Below are positions 22,157-34,182 of a DNA stretch of 64,000 nucleotides, one piece after another. The DNA comes from Ascochyta rabiei (Eukaryota; Ascomycota; Dothideomycetes; Pleosporales; Didymellaceae): positions 310,001-374,000 of the forward strand of contig NC_082425.1 of NCBI RefSeq assembly GCF_004011695.2. Direction: 5' to 3'. The number at the start of each line of letters is the position of its first letter. Positions within the stretch are counted from its first letter, which is position 1. The position numbers and the translations under genes were made by a program. The notes beneath the pieces are model-generated. The model was not told the DNA's origin, did not search any database, and worked only from the letters and a program-made list of their open reading frames with translations.

Positions 22157-24484
22157 CAGGCTGATTCTTGACCGTTGTACGTCTGTTCCTGGACAGCAGA
22201 GCTTCTGTGGGGCTGCTGAGAAATAAGGGATTGCGAAATGAGATTTATCGAGTAGATTGCTAATGGTATGCAGGGTGAGAGTGCTGTTTTGGTGTTATTA
22301 TATGTATTTCGAGCCGCTCCGGTAATTAGCAGTGTCACTACGCGCGCGGTTATCATACGCGCCTAACTCACGACTTTCTCCTTTGCCATAATTGGACACG
22401 ATAAACCATCAAGGCCTAAATAAAGGTTTTCTTCGCACTATAGTGGCTCTCTATGGCCATCGTTTTCATGGTTTGGAGCATAACGAACGCAGCAGCTACT
22501 AGCCTAGAGCTTCTATGGCAAAGCTTAGAGGTTGCGCCAAAACTCGAAGTAGTTGTTCAGCATAGGCAGCGCTTCGTAATCTCTCTCCAATGAAATATCT
22601 AAATACTGCAACGGATACAGCTTGGTTGTCTCCCACAAGACTGGGATCTCTATTGTGTCTTTGAGATCAAGACCGGGTGAACGGATTTCTCAATATCTTA
22701 TTTCTCAACACAATGGGGGCAAGATGGCCACCTCGACAACTCTCAAGGTCTGCATCGTAAATTCTACCACTTCAACGCTAAACCAGCCATGATCCGCGCA
22801 ACAGCTACGAGACGTGTCAGCGGAGATCCCACGCAGGAAGCCCGAGGATTCAACCCGCTGCATTGTAAGATTGGGGGAAACAAGGCTGTCATGCATTGGC
22901 TTGGCCACCTTTTAGTGGTGGACAGGTCTGGCACTTGAAACGACAGTCCGGTCGTAGGAGTTTCGCTTCTGCACGCGTCAACCTACAAGCACGCACTGTT
23001 GTGTCTGATAAGGTCTGATGTGTGGTCGGCAATTGTAGAAGTGCTGAGAAGTCTCCAGTGTGTATGCTACGCAGCTGCGGAGCCTTCATATCGCTTCTTC
23101 ACGGACAAACGCAAAGATCTTACGCCATGATAACAGGAGTGGCCCTTTTTGGTACTTAACACATCTCGTCGATATATGTGTAGGAAAGGAGTATGTTTAG
23201 CATTTGCGACGTTCTCATAAAGACGAGGTAGGAGCCGGATACCAGTACACGCGGGGTCTATACCCAGATCCAACGCTGGCTGTCAAAATGCGTGGTCGTT
23301 GAGGAAGTGTGGGTGGTAACTATCTTTGGTGAAGCCATCTTCAGCCGGTTTTCACGCTCTCCCCACACCCTCGTATAGATTCGGCTTGGTAACACATCAT
23401 TTGGATCGTGCTGCCCAGAACATCGAAACACGATCGAGTGTACCTTCCGCTGACAGACCTAGAGTCAGGTGTTCTCGCAGCACTGAGCCGCCCGCAATGT
23501 CCGCCTAATGTCAACCCCGCCGCCAAGCATTGCGCAGGCCGGCATTGAAACATAGGTGTGCTCCACTTACTGCGGAATGTCAGCCGTAACATCAAGCTCG
23601 AATTCTATAACGTGATCTAACCACCGTGACGTTGTAACTACTCAGTCCGGAGTGATGTTGTGCTGACCCTCAAGCCGCAAGCGTGATACTGTCGTACTAA
23701 AGCTGTGTCGTCGCTACAGGCAGCGCGAACACAGAATGAATTTCTTGGTATGCTGTTAATAGTTCAAGAATAGCGCAGAGTAGATCATTGCGATTCTACT
23801 TCCTCAAGCACGACTTGGCCGAGAAATCTTGATTACGGTAGGAGCAACTGAAAATCCTATCATGCATCGCTCGGAGAACACCCGGTCATCCTTCCATTAC
23901 CTGGACGGACAACGAATGACGGGCCTGCGTGCCCCACGCCCAATCTCTTCGACTAACCACGATAAGCCGACCTACCACATTAGCTGCATATTTATCAAAG
24001 ACCACATCTGTCTTAGCGCAAGCCTTCATGCAAGCTCCTGCACCTAGCTGGCGGTTTCGCTTTCCCACGAACCAGTCGAGGTCAAGAATCGCAACTCTGG
24101 GGAGCTTCCCGCAGTTCTATATCGTATTCCCGGTGCGCGTGTCGAACGAAAGGCCGGTCCATCACCTTAGGAAAGCGGTATGCATACCTCCTCGCAGCAA
24201 GCCATAAGCTGTCAGGGTATAGTGCGATTGTTTACACGGGCACTGTTGCATCGAAAGAACAGAGGTGTTCCGATGCGGTCGTGCCCGCTCTCCGCACTCC
24301 GCGCTCTGTATAAGATCCTGAGTTGCCTGCATGTGTAAGCTTGGTTTTTGACAGAAAAATATCTTTACACATCGTCCTTGCAAGCCGCCATACGCCTCAC
24401 TGGAGTATTCGCTAAACACAGCCATTGCATGCTTGAGGCCACTCCGAGAGCTGGAAATCCCCAGACTGGACACACGTATCCAAG
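22157..24484. other. Intergenic region with coding-like fragments
   Basis: 2.3 kb between the HET gene and the bZIP gene. On the minus strand, 22525-22690 reads as a coherent 55-codon tail (DLKDTIEIPVLWETTKL...LNNYFEFWRNL). Fragments at 22705-22908 and 22960-23350 read in other frames, with stops between. They could be pieces of one decayed gene, which I cannot name. The rest shows nothing recognisable. Confidence 0.35.
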
Positions 24485-25264
24485 ATGGATTCGCAATCAC
24501 TCGACTATTGGATGTCGCAAGGTCATTACATCCATTCGCATCAGCAGCATGTGACTTCGTACGATGTACTGCCAGTAGTTTCGAAAGTGTCAAGCTTGAG
24601 CGGATCACCAGTGAGTTTTATTTACAGAGTTTAATTTTTTCTGTAGCTAATCTGCGTAGGTATCGTCGACGTATGATCATATTCCCGCTCCATTACACCA
24701 GGCCTACTATCCTCACATCGCCGACGAACCAAATCCGTTTGGGTCATATCACATGCCAATGACTCCTCCAGAATTTAGCTCGGACCATGACAGCCCGTAC
24801 TGCAGTCCACAGCCGATGCCACATGCAGAGCTAGTCTACGCACATGGGACTACATCCCTGACGGCCGAAAAGACACATAACACATCCGGGGTCAGTCGAC
24901 TGTTCAAAAATGCCACCGATCCCAAACTAACAAAAAGCAGCGTCGAAGAGCACAGAATCGAGCTGCCCAGCGGGCCTTTCGCGAGCGCAAAGAGAAGCAT
25001 GCGCGTGATCTTGAGGTTCAACTCAGAGCGTTGACCGACAAATACAACAAACTCGAGGCTTCGCATGCCGAACTTAATGACACATGCGAGAAGCTTCAAA
25101 GAACGATAGATCTTCTAAAAAATTCCAACCGTACCGAGGATGAAGACGATCCAAGCAAGAGCTTTCGTCGTAAGAGCGGCAGCCCAGACGACCTTCGAAA
25201 AACACTCAAGATGCTTCTTGGAGAGATTCAGAATGCTACACTGGTCAAGCCCGGATTGACTTGA
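24485..25264 (+). CDS. bZIP transcription factor (AP-1/YAP-like)
   Basis: Three exons, 24485-24610, 24660-24890 and 24941-25264, join in phase 0 at both introns. Intron 1 (49 bases) is GTGAGT...CGTAG; intron 2 (50 bases) is GTCAGT...GCAG with a CTAAC branch site. The product has 226 residues. Exon 1 starts MDSQSLDYWMSQGHY, and exon 2 is Pro/Tyr-rich. Exon 3 opens with the basic region RRRAQNRAAQRAFRERKEKH, which has the NxxAQxxFR signature of the YAP1 subgroup, followed by a coiled coil (LEVQLRALTDKYNKLEASH...LNDTCEKLQRTIDLL). The C-terminus lacks the cysteine-rich redox domain of Yap1 itself, so it is a short member of the group. Its targets are unknown. It lies in the relic-rich interval but shows no damage. 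Confidence 0.88.
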
Positions 25265-28200
25265 AATTTGTTTTGTGTACCTCGGCTGTCTTGCTATCCT
25301 GAGCACGACTTTTGGAGCGAGTGTGGGTTGCCCGCGGTGTCGTTCATGGCTCAAACCAGCGTGCGGCGTCTCAGCCGGGGCTTTTGAATGGCTCGTGAGC
25401 TGCTTCCACACCTATACTGTTGCTCTCCGCAAGCAGTATAATAGGCGATTCTGATGCAGCGGTCCTCGAACAGGCTGCGGTCTGAGGATGCGAAGGCGCT
25501 TGGCTATAGAAGGGATGGTTGTAGTTGACCCAATGTACATCGCATGCGACAGTTAATATCTGACCACATGCCGGTGAACTCTCGTACTCGTTTCATGCAC
25601 GCAAAAAAGTGAACGTTGATTTGGGATGTTTGCACTCGCGGAATATGCAAGCCCGTCTATGTCAGTGTGCAGAAAGAAGCCTGGTGAATAAATGCACACC
25701 TGACTCTTCAGACACATTTTGAAATGCCCACCAACTCATAGAATATGATAACAAGCCAGGCCTTCCGAGGAAAGATATGTGGAAGCAGCACGTGCGAACC
25801 GACAGGGCGTGATCAAGCCTTACGCCTACGGACACATTTATTTTACTCTTCAAAACGTTCAGGACCGCCACAGTAATACGAATTTGTGGAAGTAAGCAGC
25901 TGCCGGCTTACCTAGAGCTAGCCTTGTAGCCACCGCCTGATGTGAGAGCCGCATAGCAGAGAAAGCCTAGCCCAATGCGCATTTGTGTCGAGTCGCTAAG
26001 GCTGAGTCGCTCTAACCTGCAGCTTTCCGAAATGAGTCACTGATAAAACCTTAGAAGTGACGTTCTGTCGATCTGACACACTTGGCGGACATTGAACTGT
26101 ATGGATGCGCAACAAGGTACGAACTCCGTTAGCCGCGTGCATGCCGTGGTAGGGAAATGAGCACTTAGATTGTGAGACATTTCGACGGCTGTGGCACCGT
26201 GTTTGATTGTTCAGTGTGGGCGAGTAGGTAAAACGAGGTTTCTGGCCTCGTCAACGGTGCTGTTTGTTGCCCAGACATGTTTGCAGTTTTGTAGGATCGA
26301 GTTCGGCACTGAGGGTTACCCGGTTGCAACTGAAGGCTGAAACACCAACATGGTGGAGAGAAAAGCAATTGCTGACGCAAGAGCGAATAATATTACTTGC
26401 TTCAGTCATCGAATGGTGATACCCTCGACAGTAATTTCACCGGCACTGTACAGAATTTAGTTTTAGATCAAAAGATCCATGGAGCGATTGATGGTACGGG
26501 TCCCTCGTAATGGCCAAACAGACGCTCACAAATTGATTGCAGTGGATAGCAAATACGATGGCAATGATCTGATAAGGACAGTCGGTGTTGGTCAGATACT
26601 CGGCACGGAGATTGAGACGCATGCAGAAATTGTGTTGAATGGCTGGTAGTGCACTTCTTCGGAAGTACCCTATATGAGAAAAGCTTGATTGGCCTTAAGT
26701 AGTGCCAGTTATTTACACTGTTCGTACGACGGAATAAAGTAGTCACGGCAACATTGTTGAATCAATGCTGAAAACGAACGACAAAGAAGCAGTAGGTACA
26801 ATTGATGGGGACGAGAAGAATAGCGCTCATTTCTCAATCTTAGCTGCCCCTCCATGTCATTGATAAAGTCATCGACTGTCAGGTGGCCGCCGGCTTACAG
26901 CTGACCGTACCCCCGCCATGCTACAGTCGCCCTTCGATCGCAAAAAACGCACGTCTTACCAGACTTTTCACCCCAAAGGAGTCTCTCCTTCATTCTTAGC
27001 ACTCCAGATTCCAAGCAAAAACTTTCGACGCCTGACCTTTTTTCGCTACCACGAAGTCCATGTCTTCCAGTGTTCGGTCGGAGAGCAAGCAAGCCGTCTC
27101 CATTTGGCCGCCAGGACTCCCGTGATAATACTCTGGAACCACCATCTCTTCCGCCCAAAATGGTACCTTGCACTGGTTTCCGTTCCCATAACCATGGCAT
27201 TGCTGGCGACATTGCAGGGACGTGGTTGTTGTGTTTTAAAGAACACGAACTAATCCCAAATGATTGAAATCACAACGAATATCGTACTGGTACCGATCAA
27301 TTGCGCCCTGCAGCCAGGCTGTGGTTTGCCTTTAAGAGACAGTGTTTAATTAAATGATTGATAGCTTGTCCAATACACAACCCCTAACTTAGCCTTTGGT
27401 TTTACTGGCAACGGTTTCCAATATGCCATTCCTTGAGTACACATCAGTCGACAGTTACAATCATGCAAGGTTCCAATCTCAAGGCGGTATCGGCGAATTT
27501 ATCAAACCCAATCCGACGGCGTGGATAGCCTTGATATCAGGTTTAAGCCCGGTCGCAGCAACGATGGGCTTTACTGAGTGATTCAGTCACCGACGCAGCG
27601 TCTGGAAGCAAAAAATATCACGACCCTGTCGATCGCCCTGAATACACATCGAATAAACTCATCCTGTGGTTCACGGTAGTTCCAGTTACCAACGGAGCCA
27701 GTATCAGGGGTGCACCAGCCCATGTACTCGAAAGGAAACACGCTTCCCCGGCGTACAACCTCGACAAGTGTTTACACGGATAATACTAGTTGGAACATAT
27801 CCTATATCGAGAATTTCATCAAAGCCTCCATAGGTGCGTGCCTCTTGGGCGACAGTCGCAACTTCAAACGCGATGTCTCTGCAGGGGTCTTCACTTGACA
27901 CATTTACGTTGTGTAATGAAAGTCATTCGGAAGTGACATTCTCTTAGTGCCGCCGATAACCCTCTTGATGAACGGCATTGTACTCGCTCATCGTAAATTT
28001 TTACCTTCACCATAACTTGCGCGTGCCCATCGTGCGTCTCGCCACCATCCGCGAGATGTTGAAAAGCAAACGACATGCAGCTCTCGAGTCAGCGCTCTCG
28101 ACTCGAGAAAGTGGTCGGTGCACTTTGCGGCAGATAGCAGTGGAGTCTGGGAGCTGTCTTGTCGGGGCGATGGCGTGGGGCTATGGCAGAGACGGAGTTG

Positions 28201-29196
28201 AATGATGGAACTCATTACCGGGCTTGGTTGTGACACTGGAGTACCAGAACTATCAACATTGTTCAGCACACTCTGGTGTGCAGCCGAGTTTGACAGACTT
28301 GAAAGTACGTCCTGGGTCAACATCGTGTGTTTTAGAAGCACTTATGCTCTAATCCTGCAGGATGAAAGATTTTTTTTAAAAGGAAGTATCCTATCTCCAA
28401 ACATGGATATTCTCACATGTCTTCATTTACGCATCATCAATAGTCCCGAGATGCTCCTGCATCTCATCAGGGAACGCAAATTGATCTCGTTCACCTGCCG
28501 AAACCTCCGCCCTTTGGCCCACCCGCATCCACCGGCTCGAAACCAGCTCGCAGCCCATTCCCCAAAATTCATCTAGGGAGTCTAGACTCCCAGATCCGAA
28601 GTCATTGTGGCTGCAGTATGTGACATACGATGTCGTTTCTTCTCAGTCTTCTTCGGTACCGTGGAAGGGCGTTCGCGGTGAGTCAGTGTCGATAAAAGGC
28701 GTGTATTAGGGACCACGGGAACAGGGGAGGGAAGTTGACTGGAAGGGGATACTGAGACCAAGCTGATCCAGGCGGAGAGGAAGAAACCGGGTAGAGAATG
28801 GGAGGCTGCACATCTTTGGAGCTTTGGGATGGTGGAAGGGGAGAGAAGGCATACAAGGGAGGAACTGGTGAAGAACGATCAAGGAGAGGATTTGAACGTC
28901 AGGATGGTGTATGGCTTTGTAGTGTAATCTCAACGATCTGGCATCGACGATTAAGCCTTGCGCTTTCTGAGTTTTAGCAGTCCGCTGAATCTTGGGGTTG
29001 GATTCACCCTTCCTCTTAACAGCAACGTCGCCGGCTTTACGTGATTACACGTACCCATCTAACGACACCAAAGAAGAGCAACCATGATATCTGAGGTCCA
29101 GACCCCTGCGATACATGTGCCACCAAGAAATGTATGCAGTCGTGCAGCAATACCAGAGAAGACAGGTAATCTGCCTGTACCGCAGGTAAGATTGCG
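25265..29196. other. Gene-poor accessory interval with coding relics
   Basis: 3.9 kb with no gene I can support. A 56-residue frame at 26479-26649 (plus strand) and minus-strand pieces at 27704-27901 and 27593-27740 look coding but do not join. The remaining short frames look like chance. I see no long direct or inverted repeats and no transposase motifs. Confidence 0.4.
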
Positions 29197-30650
29197 TTAG
29201 CTGTACATTTCTACAAGAGCGTAGTAATCTTCGAGCAGTGGTCGCGGATCAGGCAATCCAATAGGCTGTGATCGCAGGATGTCGCGAAAAATGAATGCAG
29301 ACAAGAATGGTAAGGGGTGCTCAGACATCCTCATGCCGGCTGAAGTTCCGTCGGCAGCCTCATATCTGGCAGGACATCGCCAGTGGAGTTGGCTTCTTCC
29401 GTAATAGAGTTGTCGTGGCGAAAGAATAGCCTCTTGTAGACACCAGTCTCGTCTTGAAAATGGGCTCTTGTAGTCTAATAGTTTCACGGTCTCTTCGTTG
29501 AAGTCCTCCCGTGAGACGGTGACGCTCCTCTCATCGTTATGGGAAAGTCGTAGAGTCACAAGTCTTGGGAGTGGGACCTCTAGCCTGGAGTCTCTTGGAA
29601 ATATGCCTTGCTTGCTGCCTGCGGATGCCAGCGCAGAAACGGTGATGGTTGCACCTCGGTATAGCTGTCCGATTTTCTTGGACTCTTTTGCCCAGTCTAC
29701 TCTCGAATCCTGGATAATACACAGCGAGTCTATCTAAAGGCAACGTATTGCAAGACGTCTGGTGATGATGATAGCATCCTGGAAATTAGGTGGAAGCTCC
29801 CTGAACGGCAGCAAAGTTTAAGACTGTCGAGAGTATTACGGGTCAACAGCGGTGAGATCGGTCCACCCCAGCAATGACTCAGTGCTGCATACGCAGCTTT
29901 CGCTCCCTTGGTATGAGTGACACAAAGATCCTTCCAGTCGTCTCTTAGTCCCACATCAATGATACGAGTTGGGAGTTCAGGAGAAACCTCGATCAGGCCT
30001 TGTCTGACAATTTCGTAGCCAATCTCGGGCTATGCTGAAGTTGCTGTTCGACTCCAGGGCCCTTTCAGTGTCGTACTGCCCGATCTGAAAGCGTCCGACA
30101 TATACCGGAATCTCTGCAAGTCGAAATAAGCCATCAGCAGCAACGATTGATTTGCTCACCTCTTGAACATTCCAAAATGAATCAAAGAACTGGAAACTCT
30201 CGGATATCCTTGTCGTAGTCGCCGTCAATTTCTGTACTTCTTCTCCCCCAATAAGGACAATCTTGTACCAGAAGACAGTCCAGTACTTTCACGTTGACAA
30301 GTTACTCGTCGGAGTCGGAGTCGGCAGACGCAATACATATCTTGACGTCGGAATAAGGCAGCCGCTTGGCCGAGTCATACAACGAGTACCCGGGAACACA
30401 ATCCTCGCCTTCCCGAAGATCTGCAATCTAGTTGCTGTTGTCCTCGTAGCCTTTGAGCGACGTAATCAGTGGGCTGCAGAAGCTGCAGCCTGGTTCTGCA
30501 GAGCGTTTGAGAGCGTCGAGCGATTCGTGGAGCTGGTAGCACGCCCTCTCAGGTACCTGGTCATCCCGCTCGGACTCCTGGTGTGCGAGGTCGACTAGGT
30601 GGCTGATAGTGATTTTGATGCAGCTTACGCACGTGGTGTTAAAATGTGAA
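29197..30650 (-). pseudogene. Decayed HET-domain gene of the long (TIPHET-like) type
   Basis: The order of a full HET protein is recognisable. A Cys-rich N-terminus (TCVSCIKITISHLVDLA, then CYQLHESLDALKRSAEPGCSFC) is near 30400-30640. DWLRNC and LPTRIIDVGLRDDWKDLC follow at 30030-29930. The HET core has AAYAALSHCWGG, then LPPNFQDAIIITRRLAI and IDSLCIIQDSRVDWAKES, then GATITVSALAS. RRDWCLQEAILSPRQLYYG sits at about 29430. In-frame stops are at 30428-30430, 30302-30304 and 29734-29736 (the last replaces the Trp of LWIDSLC). Frame jumps occur near 29985 and 29815. All three stops fit C-to-T changes. No functional product is possible. Confidence 0.85.
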
Positions 30651-31134
30651 AGGGGTCAAGGTTTCTGTATGACGAGATGAGTGATCGTGGGCAGTAGAGA
30701 TTTTGGTAAAAGAGTTAGCCACTGAGATTTGAGGAGAATAGACTTCCTGTTCGGTGAATAAGCCCCGCAGCTGCAGCTGTGCGTAGCCTTGTGTCAGCCA
30801 ACCAAGGCACACCCAATAGAGCTGTGCAGATTTCGGTAAATATTTGTGAGTATTCTAAAAGTAGATGGCAAGACCAGCGAAAAGACAAACCGCTCGCAAA
30901 GCGCTCAAGAACGCTTCATAGACATCAGAATGACAAAAAAAATGAACTCCGCCCAATGCAAAAGCCAGCCGCTGTCTTGTTCTATAGGTGCGAGAGATGT
31001 GCCCAGCGGCTGTCGGGATCTACTTCGCCATCTTCACTACACACACGTTAGCGCGTGACCTCTCAGACCTCTGCGTTACCCTCTGCACCGCTTCACCTAC
31101 CTCTCGATAAATGCACGCCTGACAAAAGCGAGCC
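30651..31134. other. Intergenic, no supported gene
   Basis: 480 bases between the HET relic and the 3' end of the CHIP gene. Short frames only, with no motif. Confidence 0.45.
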
Positions 31135-32530
31135 TTACCAATCGTAAATCCACCCACTGTTGCTCTCCATGAATTCCTCACACGCCTCCTTCAGCGACAG
31201 ATTCGGTCTCAGCTCACTGATCTTGAGCGGCTCCCTCGTTAATGGATCTGTTGGGCTTCTCTTCAAATGTTCGATGAGCGTTGCCCTTTCATAACTTCTC
31301 CCGTTTTTTGTGACCACCGGGTCGTGCATGATTTCGAAGGTAATGCCGTCAACAAGGTAATCAGGGACTTCGCGCTTCTGCTGGTGCTCAGGGTCGGAGA
31401 TGGCAAAGGCAGTGCGGAGGTCATCGCGTTTTCTCTCGAATTCCATGCGCCGTTCCTCTTTCTCCTCTTGTCCTTCTGTCCTGCTTAATTCACTAGACTC
31501 CATGCGCGCGTCGACATCGTCGAGCTCTTTCTTGTGGTCCCGTTCGAGCATAGTCTCCAGGTCGGACAGCAGGTTGCCACGCCGCCGTATTCTTTCTCGT
31601 TCGCGAATTTCCCATTTACGTTTCTTGCACTTCAGGACATGTTGGGATATCAGGGCGGCGTTTGAGAAGGTGGTTTGCTGCGTGGATTTGGTACAATACT
31701 CGTACGCTTTGAGAGCGCTAGAGAGGGCTTCGTTGGGGTGGTTCACTGCGAGCTGGGCTTGCGCTGTGATTTGTGTTAGCGGTACATCGCTTCTACTACG
31801 CGCACTTGAGACATGTGAAGTTGGCAGTGAAGTTGGCAGTGAAGTTGGCAGTGAAGTTGGCAGTGAAGTTGGCAGTGAAGTTGGCAGTGAAGTTGGCAGT
31901 GAAGATGGATGTGAAGTTGGCAGTGAAGATGGATGTGAAGTTGGCAGTGAAGATGGATGTGAAGTTGGCAGTGAAGATGGATGTGAAGTTGGCAGTGAAG
32001 TTGGCAGTGAAGTTGGCAGTGAAGTTGGCAGTGAAGTTGGCAGTGAAGATGGATGTGAAGTTGGCAGTGAAGATGGATGTGAAGTTGGCAGTGAAGATGG
32101 ATGTGAAGTTGGCAGTGAAGATGGATGTGAAGTTGGCAGTGAAGTTGGCAGTGAAGTTGGCAGTGAAGATGGATGTGAAGTTGGCAGTGAAGATGGATGT
32201 GAAGTTGGCAGTGAAGTTGGCAGTGAAGATGGATGTGAAGATGGATGTGAAGCTGGCAGTGAAGATGGCATTGGACGTACACAGCAAGTGGAATGCCTTC
32301 ATATTCTCCGGCAGCTGCTCAATGCTGCGTATGCAATCATCTATAACGCCTTCCCACTTCTCTAATTTGTTACGAGCCATGGCGCGATTTGTGAAAAGCA
32401 GCGGGTTGCTCGAGTTCTTCTGGATGGCCTGGGAGTAGTACCCTTCGGCGCCCTCGTAATCGCCATTCTTGAAACAGGTGTTGCCCTGGCTCTTGAGTTG
32501 TTCGGCAGCATACTCGTTGCCAGATGGCAT
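31135..32530 (-). CDS. CHIP/STUB1-like TPR and U-box ubiquitin ligase
   Basis: Two exons, 32530-32281 and 31763-31135, join in phase across a 517-base intron (GTACGT donor, CTAAC branch, CACAG acceptor), giving 292 residues, close to the usual length of CHIP. Residues 5-85 form TPR repeats (AAEQLKSQGNTCFKNGDYEGAEGYYSQAI, SNPLLFTNRAMARNKLEKWE), the part that binds the EEVD tails of Hsp70 and Hsp90 in known homologues. A charged helical hairpin follows (residues 115-200), then a U-box (about 218-285) with DGITFEIMHDPVVTKNGRSYER and DPLTREPLKISELRPN. The U-box recruits E2 enzymes to ubiquitinate chaperone clients. The intron is almost wholly minisatellite. The long frames through it on both strands are artefacts of its 12-base period. 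Confidence 0.9.
31817..32272. repeat. Two-type 12-base minisatellite in the CHIP intron
   Basis: Thirty-seven consecutive 12-base units and one degenerate unit. On the plus strand there are two main types, A = gaagttggcagt and B = gaagatggatgt. Their order from 31817 is A7, BABABAB, A5, BABABAB, A3, BAB, AA, BB, one A variant (gaagctggcagt), then gaagatggcatt. The array fills most of intron 31764-32280 and leaves the splice sites free. Confidence 0.95.
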
Positions 32531-33038
32531 GGCGACGAGTGCACGGAGAGGGTACCGACACTGGCGATGGCTGAGGAGGGTGAGGGGTTGTTGGTGAACA
32601 CGGGAGAGACGGCGGAGTTGGGAACGTATGATTGGGTTCGCGCGGAGGTGGGGCACCGTTATGAGCCGCGGCGACGTGGAAACTTCCAGATGGGTGCTGA
32701 GGTGAGCAGCGCGGATGTGCCGGAGAAAAAACTTGAGCTGTGGTAACGATGCATGCTGGGCAGCTTCGCGCGTTTGACGATAGCGGCTATGCCAGGGTGC
32801 TGCTCGCTGCTGGTCGTCCCGTTTGAAGTGGGCCGTATGCATCCAGGGTCTGGCAACGGTCGCGTGCTGTCACTGTTAAGCTTGTCAAGGATCCACAAGC
32901 TGAAGTCAACTGCTGGTAGTATTATCAATTTCATCCGTACGCTGTAAAGCGTGCTATTGGTTTGTTGGGTATAAATCTACATGCGGGACGCCGTCAAGAC
33001 GAAAGTTCGGCCTGACAGAAGGAACCATGCTCCTGTGC

Positions 33039-33629
33039 TCAGAGCTCCTGTCTGAGGGGATGCGGGCGTTTGGCGTCGCTCTTCTCCACTTCACTCTTCG
33101 AGTCCTTCCGGTGCAGGTGGGAATAACTTCTCTGCCTGCGCAGCTCACCCTCGTCCTCTTCAGCGTCCGCTCTAGGGCGGCTTGGCGGCTGCGCTCTCTT
33201 CCTGAGCTCTCTCACTTCCTCTTCGCCTGCATCGTCGTCATCGTCTTCGAATATCGGGCTTCCAGTCCGCTCTCGGCTGCGGCTGCGATTGCGAGCTCGC
33301 CCTCGGAACGTATGATCAGGCTCGGCGTCGCTGCGTCGTCTTTGCTTCTTCTGCACGGAGGGGGGTGGTGTCATACTTGCTGATTCAGAATCGCGATGGT
33401 GGTTGCGGTGGTGGTGTCGGTGCCGAGAGCCGCTGTCACGGTCGTGCCCTCGAGAAGGTGAGGCAGCTCGAGCAGGGGAGTGTGAGGACATCCGGCGCCG
33501 CTTCAGACGACCGCGCTCTTCTGCCTCTGCCTCTGCCTCTGCCTCTGCCTCTGGTTCGGCAATGATTGGTAGATCGATCCCACTCCTGTCGGGACGCTCC
33601 CGAGCGTAAGACGCTGGGGTTACTGACAT
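33039..33629 (-). CDS. RS/RD-rich low-complexity protein
   Basis: A single frame of 196 residues with an ATG at 33629. It contains an EAEAEAEAEAEE stretch, an RGRLKRRRM basic cluster, a histidine-rich segment (RHRHHHRNHH), RNRSRSRERT typical of RS domains in splicing proteins, an acidic EDDDDDAGEEE patch and several nuclear-localisation-like clusters. There is no folded domain that I recognise. A nuclear, RNA-linked role is inferred from composition only. The frame is long for such biased sequence, and no competing gene is present on the other strand, so I favour a real gene. Confidence 0.55.
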   Translation of the reverse strand: MSVTPASYARERPDRSGIDLPIIAEPEAEAEAEAEAEERGRLKRRRMSSHSPARAASPSRGHDRDSGSRHRHHHRNHHRDSESASMTPPPSVQKKQRRRSDAEPDHTFRGRARNRSRSRERTGSPIFEDDDDDAGEEEVRELRKRAQPPSRPRADAEEDEGELRRQRSYSHLHRKDSKSEVEKSDAKRPHPLRQEL

Positions 33630-34182
33630 GGTTACCGATTGAGCTTTGAAGCCTGAGGCACAGATTCAGATGGTCGAATTGCGCACGAGAAGACGGCTGG
33701 GGACACGGAGTCTGCTTCTTAGCCGAAGAGGGGAAGCGTTAGTGTCATGTGCGACGGGCCGTTTGAATGTGCAGGTGAGCATGCCTCCATGGTTGAGGTG
33801 CCGTTCAGCTGCACGTCATTCGCGCATGGTTTCCGAATGGGTGGCTAGCGGATAGAACACTACCAATCAACTCAAAGCGCCACCAACGATGACAGATGTT
33901 ATGAGAAATCAGCTGGCAAGAACTCAGCTGTCGTGAAGGGCCTCCGTATTCCATGTGGTTCTGAAAGTGTGGACGCATCCCTGAGACGTGGAAAGAGAGG
34001 ATGGAGTCAAGTGGTTGTTGTCGCATGGCGCCAACGATGGGTTGGAGGACAGTGAGGGGAGGGCGACGAGGGAGATGTGGACAGAGAAGGGGATGACAAT
34101 AGGGCTGGAAGCAGAAGCACGTCAGAGTTGGCCACGGTACAGCGTTGAGACAGCATATGTACAATTGCATCAACAGCTTAGC
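33630..34182. other. Intergenic spacer
   Basis: 550 bases between the start of the RS-rich gene and the 3' end of TIM21. No motif-bearing frame, repeat or RNA gene was seen. Confidence 0.5.

Noticed and set aside
31400..32842. Very long open frames on both strands across the CHIP locus
   Set aside because: They are open only because the 12-base minisatellite has no stop in several frames. The spliced TPR/U-box model explains the true coding parts.
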